From: SKVJ01 sp964578745
GTDB taxonomy: Bacteria; Chloroflexota; Dehalococcoidia; GIF9; AB-539-J10
Assembly (NCBI GenBank): GCA_964578745.1
Contig: CAZODZ010000003.1
Coordinates: 8,511 to 72,510 of the forward strand
Direction: 5' to 3'
Length of the DNA stretch: 64,000 nucleotides
Shown: piece after piece, positions 51,373 through 60,434 of the stretch
Numbering within the stretch: the first letter of the stretch is position 1
How the letters are laid out: each line of letters starts with the position of its first letter
Translations under genes and position numbers: made by a program
Notes under the pieces: model-generated
What the model was told of the DNA's origin: nothing
The model's database searches: none
The model's input: the letters and a program-made list of their open reading frames with translations, nothing else

Positions 51373-52287
51373 CTAAGGCTTCAGGATCGTGTACCACTCG
51401 GAGTACTTCGGGTTGCGCCCGTAGGCGACTTCGTTGAAGAGTGCCTGTAGCTTCGCAGTAATCGGGCCTGTATCTCCACTGCCAATCGGTCGATTGTCGA
51501 CCTCTATGATGGGTGCAACGTTGGTGGCCGTCCCTGTGAAGAAGGCTTCATCGGCTACGTAAAGCTCGCTGCGGACGATGCTGCGCTCGATCACTTCGAT
51601 GCCGAGTTCCTTCTTCGCGAGTTGCATCACCGAATCGCGCGTGATACCGAGGAGGATGCTGTCGGAAGGAGGTGGTGTGACGATCTTCCCCTTGGTAACA
51701 ATGAAGATGTTCTCGCCGCTGCCCTCAGAGACATGTCCTGCCTCGTTGAGCATTATTGCCTCGTCATATCCAGCCCGGTTGGCGTCGGTCTTCGCGAGCG
51801 CGCTGTTGACATATATGCCGGTCACCTTCCCGTGCGTCGATATCTGGGTGTCGCTGACGCGTCTCCATGACGAGGTGCAACACCTGATTCCACCGGTGCC
51901 GAGATAGGGAGGAAGCGTGGTCGCGATAACGAACCAGTCATCCTCAAGTCCGTGAAGCTTGACGCCGATAGCCTCGGATGACTTGTAAGCCAGGGGCCGG
52001 CAGTAAACGTTCTGCCTGAAGCCGGATCGCCTCACCGTCTCGACGGTGATATCGGCCATCTGCTGTTCATTCCAAGGCAGAGAGATATTCAGGATCTTGC
52101 AAGCATTCAGCTGGCGGCGATAGTGGTCTTTGACGCGAAAGAGGCAGAACTGCTCCTTTTCCTCGTCCCAGTTTGCCCGTATGCCGCCGAAGGTGGCGGT
52201 CCCGTAATGCAGCGCCTGTGTCAGGATGCCAATCTTGGCATCTTTTAGGGGCATGTATTCCCCTCTGAAAAAGGCATAGGGTTCCAT
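51373..52287 (-). CDS. ilvE: Branched-chain amino acid aminotransferase
   Basis: A 304-residue PLP enzyme of fold type IV performing the last step of Ile, Val and Leu synthesis. GTATFGGIRA near residue 29, PLAYKSSEAIGVKLHG near 97, catalytic Lys in NSALAKTDANRAGYDEAIML near 161-180, EGSGENIFIVTKGKIVTPP near 190, SILLGITRDSVMQLAKKELG near 213. GGAGG lies 10 nt before the ATG. It is the last gene of the ilv-leu cluster but has its own promoter and leader-peptide attenuator in the 333-bp gap upstream (52288-52620). Confidence 0.94.
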   Translation of the reverse strand: MEPYAFFRGEYMPLKDAKIGILTQALHYGTATFGGIRANWDEEKEQFCLFRVKDHYRRQLNACKILNISLPWNEQQMADITVETVRRSGFRQNVYCRPLAYKSSEAIGVKLHGLEDDWFVIATTLPPYLGTGGIRCCTSSWRRVSDTQISTHGKVTGIYVNSALAKTDANRAGYDEAIMLNEAGHVSEGSGENIFIVTKGKIVTPPPSDSILLGITRDSVMQLAKKELGIEVIERSIVRSELYVADEAFFTGTATNVAPIIEVDNRPIGSGDTGPITAKLQALFNEVAYGRNPKYSEWYTILKP

Positions 52288-52425
52288 TCTGTAAATACCT
52301 CCTCAGTGCAACTGTTATGGCATCCGTCCCGTGGTGCTGCTCACTGCCCGGAGACGGCTATCGCTGTTTGTTTGGTGAGCGTCCGCTCCTCTCACCTCAA
52401 CTTTCAGTCGGTTAGATGTAAACAG

Positions 52426-52451
52426 AGAAGCCTCCCTTCCGGGAGGCTTCT
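52426..52451 (-). terminator. Attenuator terminator of the ilvE leader
   Basis: An 11-bp perfect stem (arms 52426-52436 and 52441-52451, loop TTCC as read on the plus strand) lies between the leader peptide and ilvE. On the minus strand it is followed by CTGTTTAC, a weak U-tract. Its 5' arm AAGCCTCCC is complementary to GGGAGGCTT inside the leader peptide gene, so the two structures exclude each other. Confidence 0.7.
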
Positions 52452-52523
52452 TCCTGCTGTTCTATATTTTTCTACCTGCTATTCCGACCGAAAAAGCCTC
52501 CCGTGCGCACCTGCAGTGCGCAC
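52441..52523 (-). promoter_or_regulatory. ilvE attenuator: competing RNA structures
   Basis: Read on the minus strand. Segments 1 and 2 form an 8-bp hairpin GTGCGCAC-N5-GTGCGCAC (52523-52516 with 52510-52503). GGGAGGCTT directly after it (52502-52494) can pair over 9 bp with AAGCCTCCC (52449-52441), the 5' arm of the terminator. A ribosome stalled at the Val/Leu/Ile codons frees the antiterminator; one reaching the stop at 52479 covers it. This is the classical leader-peptide attenuation logic, inferred from sequence. Confidence 0.7.
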
Positions 52524-52571
52524 GATAAGCATAGCTGCTGCCACAACCACTTGAGGAGACTGAGCGTTCAT
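52479..52571 (-). CDS. ilvE leader peptide
   Basis: A 30-codon ORF (ATG 52571, TAG 52481-52479) with the control region VVVAAAMLIV at residues 8-17, followed by RTAGAHGRLFRSE. The run of branched-chain codons just before a hairpin and a terminator is the mark of an attenuation leader peptide. The promoter TTGACA-17-TAGAAT is directly upstream and a short AGG stands before the ATG. It is homologous to the ilvB leader peptide (shared IVRT-x4-GRL). Expression is not proven. Confidence 0.7.
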   Translation of the reverse strand: MNAQSPQVVVAAAMLIVRTAGAHGRLFRSE

Positions 52572-52595
52572 CACAACCTGCTAATACGAGCATCA

Positions 52596-52624
52596 ATTCT
52601 AAGAGCCTCGTCTCCCAGTGTCAA
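52596..52624 (-). promoter_or_regulatory. Promoter of the ilvE leader
   Basis: Minus strand TTGACA (52624-52619), 17-bp spacer, TAGAAT (52601-52596). The -35 overlaps the leuB stop codon (52623-52621), so ilvE can be transcribed independently of the ilvB operon. +1 near 52589. Confidence 0.75.
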
Positions 52625-53718
52625 CCCTTGTCTACGCGTATTCTCCTTGCCACCTCATCGCCTATCTCTTCTGTAGTGACATCGCGGGTGCCCTTCTGCG
52701 AGATATCCGGTGTCCTGAGACCGTCCTCCAGCACGGATACGACGGCTTCCTCAATGGCACGGGCCTCCTCTGGGAGCCCGAGTGAGTACCTCAAGAGCAT
52801 CGCTGCGCTGAGGATGGCTGCAAGGGGGTTGGCTACTCCCTTCCCGGCGATGTCAGGTGCCGAACCATGAATGGGCTCGTACAGGCCTCGTGTCCTGCCT
52901 GTTGGGAGTCCTGACAGGCTTGCCGATGGCAACAGGCCCATGCTGCCCGCGAGTACGGCAGCCTCGTCTGTGAATATGTCGCCGAACATGTTTGTCGTCA
53001 CTATCACATCGAACTGTGTCGGTCTGATCATCAACTGCATTGAGAATGTGTCCGCAAGCATGTGAGACACTTCGACGTCGGGGTATTCGGACGCAACCTC
53101 TGTGGCTACCTGGCGCCACAGCCGGGACGAGATCAGGGCATTGAATTTGTCGACCGAGACGACTTTCCTTTGTCGCGTCCTTGCGAGCTCACAGGCGACC
53201 CGTACAACGCGCGCTATTTCGTGCTCGGAGTAGTCCTCCGAGTCGACTGCACGCCTACCTTCCGGTGTGTCCCACCGCTTTTTCGGCTGGCCAAAATAGA
53301 GGCCGCCTGTCAACTCACGTACGAACATGATGTCGGCCCCGCGCACAACTTCGGGTCGCAGCGGGCTCTTGTCGACCAGCATCGGATACGACTTCACGGG
53401 CCGCAGATTGGCAAATAGGTTCAACGACTTGCGCAGCCGGAACAAGGCCTGCTCCGGGCGGACATCGGTCGCCGGGTTGTCCCATTTTGGCCCTCCGACC
53501 GCCCCGAACAATATGGCGTCCGACGTCTGGCACATGGCGAGTGTGTCTTCCTCCAGCGGCGTTCCTGTTGCATCGAGTGCTGCTCCGCCAACCAGTCCCT
53601 CCACGTACTTGAACTCGTGCCCGAACTGCTGGCCCACCGCCGAAAGGACTTTTCTCGCCTCGTTCGTTACCTCGGGCCCGATGCCGTCGCCGGCAAGTAC
53701 CGCGATGGTGTAACTCAT
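52621..53718 (-). CDS. leuB: 3-isopropylmalate dehydrogenase
   Basis: A 365-residue NAD-dependent decarboxylating dehydrogenase of leucine synthesis. AVLAGDGIGPEVTNEARKVL at the N terminus, FGAVGGPKWDN near residue 71, FVRELTGGLYFGQPK near 130, NMFGDIFTDEAAVLAGSMG near 243, and YEPIHGSAPDIAGKGVANPL near 284. It overlaps leuD by 4 nt and is the last gene of the ilvB-leu operon. Confidence 0.95.
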   Translation of the reverse strand: MSYTIAVLAGDGIGPEVTNEARKVLSAVGQQFGHEFKYVEGLVGGAALDATGTPLEEDTLAMCQTSDAILFGAVGGPKWDNPATDVRPEQALFRLRKSLNLFANLRPVKSYPMLVDKSPLRPEVVRGADIMFVRELTGGLYFGQPKKRWDTPEGRRAVDSEDYSEHEIARVVRVACELARTRQRKVVSVDKFNALISSRLWRQVATEVASEYPDVEVSHMLADTFSMQLMIRPTQFDVIVTTNMFGDIFTDEAAVLAGSMGLLPSASLSGLPTGRTRGLYEPIHGSAPDIAGKGVANPLAAILSAAMLLRYSLGLPEEARAIEEAVVSVLEDGLRTPDISQKGTRDVTTEEIGDEVARRIRVDKG

Positions 53719-54218
53719 ACGTTCTGCTCCTCCAAACGTTTCTTTGTGTACGCGACGAGTCCTCCAGTGTTGATGATTGCCATCATGAACTCCGGGTACG
53801 GCTTTGCCACGTGACGCGTTCCACGGGTCGTGTTCGTGATCTCGCCGCGCTCGAGGTCGATTTCGAGCACATCTCCGGACTCACACGAGTTTGCTGCCTC
53901 GGAGCACTCGAGCAGTGGCAGCCCGATGTCAATTGCGTTCCTGAAGAAGATGCGTGCGAAACTGTGCGCGATGACGCATGATATGCCTGAAGCCTTGATG
54001 GCCAGAGGTGCATGTTCACGGGACGAGCCACAACCGAAGTTGGTTGTGGCAACGATTATGTCTCCCGGCTTGACCTTTGCGTGGAAGCCTGGGTCGATGT
54101 CCTCCATGCAGTGCTCGGCAAGGAGTTCAGCCTCAAAGACATTCAGGTAGCGTGCGGGGATAATCACGTCCGTGTTCACGTCCGCGCCATATTTGTGAAC
54201 ATTGCCCATGAGTCTCAT
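53715..54218 (-). CDS. leuD: 3-isopropylmalate dehydratase small subunit
   Basis: A 167-residue swivel-domain subunit, the short archaeal-type form. GADVNTDVIIPARYLN near residue 11-26, NFGCGSSREHAPLAIKASG near 60, and IFFRNAIDIGLPLLE near 90. It works with LeuC to isomerise isopropylmalate. It overlaps leuC and leuB by 4 nt each. Confidence 0.94.
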   Translation of the reverse strand: MRLMGNVHKYGADVNTDVIIPARYLNVFEAELLAEHCMEDIDPGFHAKVKPGDIIVATTNFGCGSSREHAPLAIKASGISCVIAHSFARIFFRNAIDIGLPLLECSEAANSCESGDVLEIDLERGEITNTTRGTRHVAKPYPEFMMAIINTGGLVAYTKKRLEEQNV

Positions 54219-55507
54219 TGTATGTGTGCCTCCCTAGCTGGTGCTACCTCCCAGGGCGCCGTGATACAGCCTGCTACTGCGCTCGCTGCCGCTACTGCTG
54301 GACCTGTGAGGTACACCTCCGACTGAGGGCTGCCCATCCGACCGACAAAGTTCCGGTTCGTCGTGGAAACGCAGCGTTCCTCTGGCGCGAGGACACCCAT
54401 GTAGCCGCCGAGGCATGGTCCGCAGGTCGGCGTGCTCACCACCGCGCCAGCCTCGATGAAAGTGTCGATCAGTCCTTCCCCGATTGCTTGGCGGTACACG
54501 CCCTGTGTGCCGGGGATGACGATACACCTCACGTGAGGGTGCACGGACCGCCCTCTGAGCAGCTGCGCCGCCATGCGCAGGTCGGAGATGCGACCGTTTG
54601 TGCAACTGCCGATGACCACCTGGTCTACAGGCAGATGCCCCGCCTTGCTCACTGGCCTGATGTTCGACGGGAGGTGTGGGAAGGCGACGAGGGGCTCTAT
54701 CGTCGCTGCATCGTACTCAATGATGCGGGCGTAGTCACTGTCCGAATCTGTGTAGTACTCTCTTGCGGTGGTACTATCGTAGTTGGGCGGATGCGCAGCG
54801 ATGTATTCCGTGGTCTTTTCGTCCACCGCGAACAGGCCAGCCTTGCCCCCAGCTTCGATGGCCATGTTCGCCATGGTGAACCGGCCGTCCATATCCAGGT
54901 TGGAGATGGCGTCGCCGCCGAACTCCATGGCGGCGTAGAGAGCCCCGTCGATGCCAATGTCACCGATGACGTGCAGTATCAGGTCTTTGCCACTCACCCA
55001 GGGCTGGAGGTGGCCCCTGAAGACAAACTTGATGGTGGGCGGTACCTTCATCCAGATGTCTCCGGTTGCCATTGCCATCGCGATATCGGTCGACCCCATT
55101 CCGGTGGCAAAGGCGCCGAGCGCACCATAGGTGCACGTGTGTGAGTCCGCACCGACGATCACTTGCCCTGGACCTACAAGTCCCTCTTCCGGCAGTAGGA
55201 CATGCTCGATGCCAGCGCGGCCGCTCTCGTAATACACGCACGCCTGTTCGCGACAGAACTCCCGGACAATCTTTGCCTGTATCGCTGAGGGGATGTCCTT
55301 GTTGGGCACGAAGTGGTCCGGGACCATCACGACCTTCGACGGGTCGAAGACTCTCTCCACTCCCAGCTTTCTGAACTCCCTGATGGACAGCGGCCCGGTT
55401 ATGTCATTTGCCAGGACTATATCCACGCTCACGTTGATGAAGTCGCCGGGCGAGACTGAGCCTCGCCCGGAATGAGCCGCGAGGATTTTCTCAGCTATAG
55501 TAGCCAT
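54215..55507 (-). CDS. leuC: 3-isopropylmalate dehydratase large subunit
   Basis: A 430-residue aconitase-family subunit. GADSHTCTYGALGAFATGMG near residue 119, and the 4Fe-4S ligand cysteines in VVIGSCTNGRISDLR near 300 and TCGPCLGGYMGVL near 360. The length and sequence fit the archaeal/HacA-like branch (about 420 residues), matching the short LeuD. It overlaps leuA by 1 nt (TGATG). Confidence 0.94.
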   Translation of the reverse strand: MATIAEKILAAHSGRGSVSPGDFINVSVDIVLANDITGPLSIREFRKLGVERVFDPSKVVMVPDHFVPNKDIPSAIQAKIVREFCREQACVYYESGRAGIEHVLLPEEGLVGPGQVIVGADSHTCTYGALGAFATGMGSTDIAMAMATGDIWMKVPPTIKFVFRGHLQPWVSGKDLILHVIGDIGIDGALYAAMEFGGDAISNLDMDGRFTMANMAIEAGGKAGLFAVDEKTTEYIAAHPPNYDSTTAREYYTDSDSDYARIIEYDAATIEPLVAFPHLPSNIRPVSKAGHLPVDQVVIGSCTNGRISDLRMAAQLLRGRSVHPHVRCIVIPGTQGVYRQAIGEGLIDTFIEAGAVVSTPTCGPCLGGYMGVLAPEERCVSTTNRNFVGRMGSPQSEVYLTGPAVAAASAVAGCITAPWEVAPAREAHIQ

Positions 55508-57147
55508 CAGGCGCCCTCTCTGATTCCTGGCCGGTTGCCTTCGATGTCAATGGACTGCAACTCGCCGCTTGCCTGCTTCGCGAGGATGAGCCTGTTGAGC
55601 GCGTTCATGTACGCCTTGGCACTGGCTACTACGATGTCTGTTGAGGCGCCCCGCCCGGTGTACATTCTTCCGTCACTCTCGATGCGGATGAGCACTTCCC
55701 CGATGGCGTCGAAGCCTTCCGTGTTTGCGTTGATGTTGAACTCGACCAGCGTGTTTGGAATGCCGATGATGCGGTTGATGACCTTGTACACCGCGTCGAC
55801 TGGGCCTGTCCCGAGGGCCGCGTCAGCGAGCACCTCGCCTGAAGGGCCGATGAGTCGAACGGCTGCGGAATGAAGGCTATGGTCGCCACAGGAGACATCC
55901 ACGTGATCGAGCTTGTAGACCTGTGTCTCCATGCGCAACTCTTCACTGACCAGTGATTCAAGGTCTCTGTCCGTGATCTCCCGCTTCTTGTCGGCGAGTT
56001 CTTTGAACGCCTTGAATGCGTGCCCCAAGGCTTCTTCGCTGAGGGCGAAGCCCAGTTCTGCCAGGCGTTCCCTGAAGGCGTGCTTGCCGCTCAGCTTGCC
56101 GAGTACAAGGCTGCTCGCCGGGATGCCCACGGTACGGGGATCCATGATCTCGTAGGTGCTTGATTCCTTTACCATGCCGTCCTGGTGGATACCCGACTGG
56201 TGGCGGAAGGCATTGGCCCCCACGATGGCCTTGTTGGGCTGTACGACGAATCCGGTGAGCTCGCTGACCATGCGGCTTGTCTTGTATATCTGCGTCGTGT
56301 CCACTCCTGTATCCAGCCCGAACAGGTCGTGCCTGGTCTTCAGTGCCATCACTATCTCTTCGAGGGCCGCATTACCTGCCCGTTCACCGATGCCGTTGAT
56401 TGTGCATTCGACCTGTCTGACACCCAACCTCACCGCTTCCAGGCTGTTGGCCACCGCGAGACCCAGGTCATCGTGGCAGTGGACGCTCACACATGCCTTG
56501 TGGATGTTCGGGACGTTGTCCATGATTCCCCGGATGAGTGAGCTGAATTCGTTGACGGTGCTGTATCCGACTGTATCCGCGATGTTGACTGTGACAGCCC
56601 CGGCATCGATCACGGCCTCCAGCAACTGGTACAAGAAGGTGCGTTCGGCGCGGGTCGCGTCCATGGGAGAGAACTCCACATCGTCCGTGTAGCCCTTGGC
56701 GCGTGCAGTCATCTCGCGGGCAAGCTCGAGCGCCTCCTGGCGGCTCTTCTTCAGCATGTGAGCGAGCTGTATGTCCGACGCGGACAGAAAGACGTGGATG
56801 CGCGGGTGCACGGCGCCTTGTACGGCCTCCCATGCTCTGTCCACTGCGGCGGGGCGGCAATGTGCCAAGCCACAGATGACAGGCCTGTGTACCTCGCTTG
56901 CGATGAGTTGCACCGCCTTGAAGTCGCCCGGGGAGCTGATCGGGAACCCGGCTTCGATGATGTCGACACCCAGCTTGTCGAGTTGGCGCGCGATCGTCAG
57001 CTTCTCCTGTGGAGTGAGGCTTGTCCCGGCGGCCTGCTCCCCGTCTCTCAGTGTGGTATCGAAAATAGCTACTCTACCGTTTGTCCTCTTTCCTTCGCGC
57101 GACACGTGGTCGTCAGAATCGTTTGTGATGTTTACTTCTTCGTCCAT
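55507..57147 (-). CDS. leuA: 2-isopropylmalate synthase
   Basis: A 546-residue LeuA type 1. Catalytic TIM barrel with AIFDTTLRDGEQAAGTSLTP near residue 27, SVHCHDDLGLAVANSLEAV near 220 and NGIGERAGNAALEEIVMAL near 250, plus a C-terminal regulatory LeuA dimer domain (about 420-530) that usually mediates leucine feedback. The start overlaps the end of ilvC by 16 nt; the first 22 residues are not conserved, so a later start is possible. Confidence 0.93.
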   Translation of the reverse strand: MDEEVNITNDSDDHVSREGKRTNGRVAIFDTTLRDGEQAAGTSLTPQEKLTIARQLDKLGVDIIEAGFPISSPGDFKAVQLIASEVHRPVICGLAHCRPAAVDRAWEAVQGAVHPRIHVFLSASDIQLAHMLKKSRQEALELAREMTARAKGYTDDVEFSPMDATRAERTFLYQLLEAVIDAGAVTVNIADTVGYSTVNEFSSLIRGIMDNVPNIHKACVSVHCHDDLGLAVANSLEAVRLGVRQVECTINGIGERAGNAALEEIVMALKTRHDLFGLDTGVDTTQIYKTSRMVSELTGFVVQPNKAIVGANAFRHQSGIHQDGMVKESSTYEIMDPRTVGIPASSLVLGKLSGKHAFRERLAELGFALSEEALGHAFKAFKELADKKREITDRDLESLVSEELRMETQVYKLDHVDVSCGDHSLHSAAVRLIGPSGEVLADAALGTGPVDAVYKVINRIIGIPNTLVEFNINANTEGFDAIGEVLIRIESDGRMYTGRGASTDIVVASAKAYMNALNRLILAKQASGELQSIDIEGNRPGIREGA

Positions 57148-58124
57148 GGCATCATCTTTCTCAGTTCCTCACCGACGACTTCGATGAGTTCCTGCTGTTC
57201 GTTACGTTTCATAGCATTGAAGTGTGGCCTGCCGGCCTGGTTCTCGAGCACCCATTCGAGCGCGAACGTGCCGTCTTGGACCTCCTTGAGCATCCGCCGC
57301 ATCTCTTCGCGCACCGACTCATTGATGATGCGCGGCCCCCTGGTGTAGTCGCCGAACTCCGCAACGTCACTTACGGAGTAGCGCATATACTTGAGCCCGC
57401 CCTGGTAGATGAGGTCGACGATGAGCTTGAGTTCGTTCAGGCACTCGAAGTAGGCGATCTCGGGCTGGTAGCCTGCCTCGACCAGCGTATCGAAGCCTGC
57501 CTTGATGAGCGCGGTCACGCCGCCACACAGTACCGCCTGCTCGCCGAAGAGGTCGGTCTCCGTCTCCTCGGCAAACGTCGTCTCAATGACGCCGGCACGG
57601 GCACAGCCGAGGGCGCTCGCATACGCAAGAGCCACCTCTCTGGCCTTGCCCGACACGTCCTGGTGTACTGCGAGGATGGCTGGCGGGCCCGCGTTTTCCT
57701 TATAGAGGGCTCGGAGCATGTGACCGGGACATTTCGGCGCGACCATGCTTACGTCGACGTTGGTCGGCGGGATAACCTGAAAGAAATGCACGTTGAAGCC
57801 GTGGGCGAACATCAGGGTCTTGCCTGCGGTGAGGTTGGGCTCGACCGACTCAGTGTATATGCGGGCGTGCTGGTTGTCGGGTGCGAGCATCGTGATGATG
57901 TCGGCCTCCTTCGTCGCATCGGCGACGGTCAGCACTCTGAAGCCGTCGGCCTCAGCCGCCTTCCACCCTGTTCCACCGGGTCGGCTTGCCACGATAACGT
58001 CGTAGCCGCTGTCCCTCAGGTTCTGAGCATGTGCGTGCCCCTGGCTTCCGTAGCCGACTATGGCGATAAGCTTGCCTTTAAGATGCGAAAGGTCGGCATC
58101 CCTGTCGTAGTACACCTTGGCCAT
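57132..58124 (-). CDS. ilvC: Ketol-acid reductoisomerase
   Basis: A 330-residue class I KARI. NADP site LIAIVGYGSQGHAHAQNLRD near residue 18, AHGFNVHF near 105, metal-binding Asp/Glu in EETETDLFGEQAVLCGG near 185 and ECLNELKLIVDLIYQGG near 222. It converts acetolactate or acetohydroxybutyrate. 13 nt separate it from ilvN. No ilvD (dihydroxyacid dehydratase) is present in the window. Confidence 0.95.
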   Translation of the reverse strand: MAKVYYDRDADLSHLKGKLIAIVGYGSQGHAHAQNLRDSGYDVIVASRPGGTGWKAAEADGFRVLTVADATKEADIITMLAPDNQHARIYTESVEPNLTAGKTLMFAHGFNVHFFQVIPPTNVDVSMVAPKCPGHMLRALYKENAGPPAILAVHQDVSGKAREVALAYASALGCARAGVIETTFAEETETDLFGEQAVLCGGVTALIKAGFDTLVEAGYQPEIAYFECLNELKLIVDLIYQGGLKYMRYSVSDVAEFGDYTRGPRIINESVREEMRRMLKEVQDGTFALEWVLENQAGRPHFNAMKRNEQQELIEVVGEELRKMMPWTKK

Positions 58125-58137
58125 CTTGAAATCCTCC

Positions 58138-58647
58138 TTACGTTCGATCGACGATGCTTGATTTGGCGCCCCGTGTCAGGGCCGTGCGGCCCGTGCGGGC
58201 CATCTCGGTGATTCCGAAGTGATGAAGCAACCGGAAGAGAGAATCTATCTTGTCCTCTCCTCCGGTGACCTCCACGATAAGCGAATCATGTGCGACATCG
58301 ACAATCTTTGCGCGGAAGATATCGCAGATCTGCATTATCTCACTCCGGTCCGTTGGTCCGGCGGAGACCTTGAACAGGGCGAGCTCCCTTGCGACCATGT
58401 CTTCCCGCGTGATGTCGGTCACGTTCACGACCTCGATGAGTTTGTCGAGCTGCTTGATGACCTGCTCCACGGCGGCATCATTGCCCCTGACGACGATTGT
58501 CATGCGTGAGAGGCCCGGCCGCTCGCAGTGACCAACCGACAGGCTCTCGATGTTGAATCCACGGCGTCTGAACAACCCTGCCACTCGGGTGAGGACACCG
58601 GGTTCATCCTGTACAAGTGAGATAAGTGTGTGAGAGTGTTCGTCCAT
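58138..58647 (-). CDS. ilvN: Acetolactate synthase small regulatory subunit
   Basis: A 169-residue subunit. N-terminal ACT domain EPGVLTRVAGLFRRRGFNI near residue 15, SLSVGHCERPGLSRMTIVV, VVNVTDITREDMVARELALF near 75, and the second domain EVTGGEDKIDSLFRLLHHFG near 127. It confers valine feedback on IlvB. It lies 10 nt after ilvB. Confidence 0.95.
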   Translation of the reverse strand: MDEHSHTLISLVQDEPGVLTRVAGLFRRRGFNIESLSVGHCERPGLSRMTIVVRGNDAAVEQVIKQLDKLIEVVNVTDITREDMVARELALFKVSAGPTDRSEIMQICDIFRAKIVDVAHDSLIVEVTGGEDKIDSLFRLLHHFGITEMARTGRTALTRGAKSSIVDRT

Positions 58648-58657
58648 TGTACCTCTC

Positions 58658-60349
58658 CTAGGTGCGTGTGACGCATGCCGTGTCGGCGACGCCGATCATC
58701 TGACCGAGGCTCGAACCGGGTGCGCATATAGGGAATACGTTCTCTTCGGGTTCAACCTCGAAATTGATCAGGAATGGTCCCTCGTGCATCATCGCGCGCT
58801 CGATGGCGGGTATCACCTCTTCCTCCCTCGTCACGTGCATGCCAGGTATGTCGTATGCGTCCGCCAGCTTCACGAAGCTTGGCGTGTGAATTGCGACATC
58901 GACGTAGTTCTTATCATTAAACAGGTCCTGCCACTGCCGCACCATGCCCAGGTAGCCGTTGCTGATAACTGCCATCTTGATGGGCAAGCGCTCCTGAACG
59001 ATGGTGGAAAGCTCCTGCATCGTCATCTGGAAGCCACCGTCGCCCGTGATCACCCATACGGCTTCGTCGGGGCAGGCTATCTGTGCGCCCACCGCCGCTG
59101 GCAGCTCGAAGCCCATGGTCCCGTGACCTCCCGAGGAGATGAACCCGTTGCGGCGGCCGGAAGCATACTCCTGTGCAGCAAACATCTGGTGCTGGCCGAC
59201 TCCAGTGACCACGAGGGTCCTGTCATCAATCATGGAGAACAGGTGCCGTATCACCACCCTAGTTGATAGCGCAGTTCCCTTGGTGTCAACCGTCAAAGGG
59301 TGCCTCTCGCGCCACTCTTCAACCTGTTTCAGCCAGCCGTTGCTCTGCCGCGCGGCGATGAGTGGGTTCAGCTGTGACAGCACCGTCTTTGCGTCCCCGA
59401 TGAGAGACATGAACGTGGGCACATTCTTGTTGATTTCTGCTGGCGAGATATCGATGTGTACAACGACGGCTTTGGGGGCGAACTCGGTTGTCTTCATCGT
59501 CGTCCTGTCGACGAACCTCGTGCCGATGGCGAGTACGAGGTCAGCCTCCTGGGCGGCCAGATTCGCATATGCCGCTCCGTGCATGCCGACTATTCCTAGG
59601 CTCAGTTCGTGCTTTGGAGGGAAAGAGCCAAGCCCCAGCATCGTGTTGGCAACCGGCGCCTGCAGGGTCTCTGCGAGCTCCGTCAATTCTTCGCATGCCT
59701 GCGATATGATTACTCCCCTGCCCGCGAGGATGAAGGGCCGCTCAGACCGGTTGATCAGTTCTGCCACAGCTGCAATGTGGTCGTGAGGGGCCGAAGTCTG
59801 TGGGTGGTAGCCTGGAAGGTCCACGGTCTCGGGGTAATGGAATTCGGCGAGTTCTTGTTGCACATCCTTCGGGATATCGATGAGCACCGGCCCTGGCCGG
59901 CCCGTCTGGGCAATGTAGAACGCCTCCTTTACTATCCTCGGGATCGCGCGTGCTTCGCGCACAAGGTAGTTATGCTTCACAATGGGCAGAGTGATTCCCG
60001 TAGTGTCGGTCTCCTGGAATGCGTCCTTTCCGATCAGCGGGCGGGCCACCTGGCCGGTGATGACGACCATGGGAGTGGAGTCCATGTACGCGTCGGCGAT
60101 GCCGGTAACAAGGTTCGTGGCGCCGGGGCCGGAAGTGGCAACGCAAACGCCTGCTTTCTGTCGTGCCCGGGCATATCCTGCTGCGGCGTGGGCAGCCCCC
60201 TGCTCATGCCGCACGAGCACCCGGCGAATCTGCGGGTACTCCGAGAAGGCATCGTACAGTGGAATGACAGTGCCGCCGGAAATGCCGAAAATCACTTCCA
60301 CGCCCTCACGCAAGAGGCTTTCGCAGAGGATTTGAGCACCCGTCTTCAT
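58658..60349 (-). CDS. ilvB: Acetolactate synthase large subunit
   Basis: A 563-residue ThDP enzyme, first common step of Val/Leu/Ile synthesis. FGISGGTVIPLYDAF near residue 20, catalytic Glu in VRHEQGAAHAAAGYARA near 46, FAD/central domain near 190-330, and ThDP-Mg motif GDGGFQMTMQEL near 430 with NGYLGMVRQWQDLF. AAAGGAG precedes ATG 60349. The open frame upstream to 60499 is leader sequence read in another frame from the leader peptide and is not included. Confidence 0.95.
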   Translation of the reverse strand: MKTGAQILCESLLREGVEVIFGISGGTVIPLYDAFSEYPQIRRVLVRHEQGAAHAAAGYARARQKAGVCVATSGPGATNLVTGIADAYMDSTPMVVITGQVARPLIGKDAFQETDTTGITLPIVKHNYLVREARAIPRIVKEAFYIAQTGRPGPVLIDIPKDVQQELAEFHYPETVDLPGYHPQTSAPHDHIAAVAELINRSERPFILAGRGVIISQACEELTELAETLQAPVANTMLGLGSFPPKHELSLGIVGMHGAAYANLAAQEADLVLAIGTRFVDRTTMKTTEFAPKAVVVHIDISPAEINKNVPTFMSLIGDAKTVLSQLNPLIAARQSNGWLKQVEEWRERHPLTVDTKGTALSTRVVIRHLFSMIDDRTLVVTGVGQHQMFAAQEYASGRRNGFISSGGHGTMGFELPAAVGAQIACPDEAVWVITGDGGFQMTMQELSTIVQERLPIKMAVISNGYLGMVRQWQDLFNDKNYVDVAIHTPSFVKLADAYDIPGMHVTREEEVIPAIERAMMHEGPFLINFEVEPEENVFPICAPGSSLGQMIGVADTACVTRT

Positions 60350-60404
60350 CGCGATTCTCCTTTCCTGTTTCTCGTGCGGCGTCGCTGTGCCGCCTGCATA
60401 AGCA

Positions 60405-60434
60405 AGAGGGGCCCTCCGCCTGGAGGGCCCCTCT
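60405..60434 (-). terminator. Attenuator terminator of the ilvB operon
   Basis: A perfect 13-bp stem (arms 60405-60417 and 60422-60434, 4-nt loop). On the minus strand it is followed by TGCTTATG, a poor U-tract. Its 5' arm and loop contain CCTCCAGGC, complementary to GCCTGG(G)AGG inside the leader peptide gene, giving a mutually exclusive antiterminator. Confidence 0.7.
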
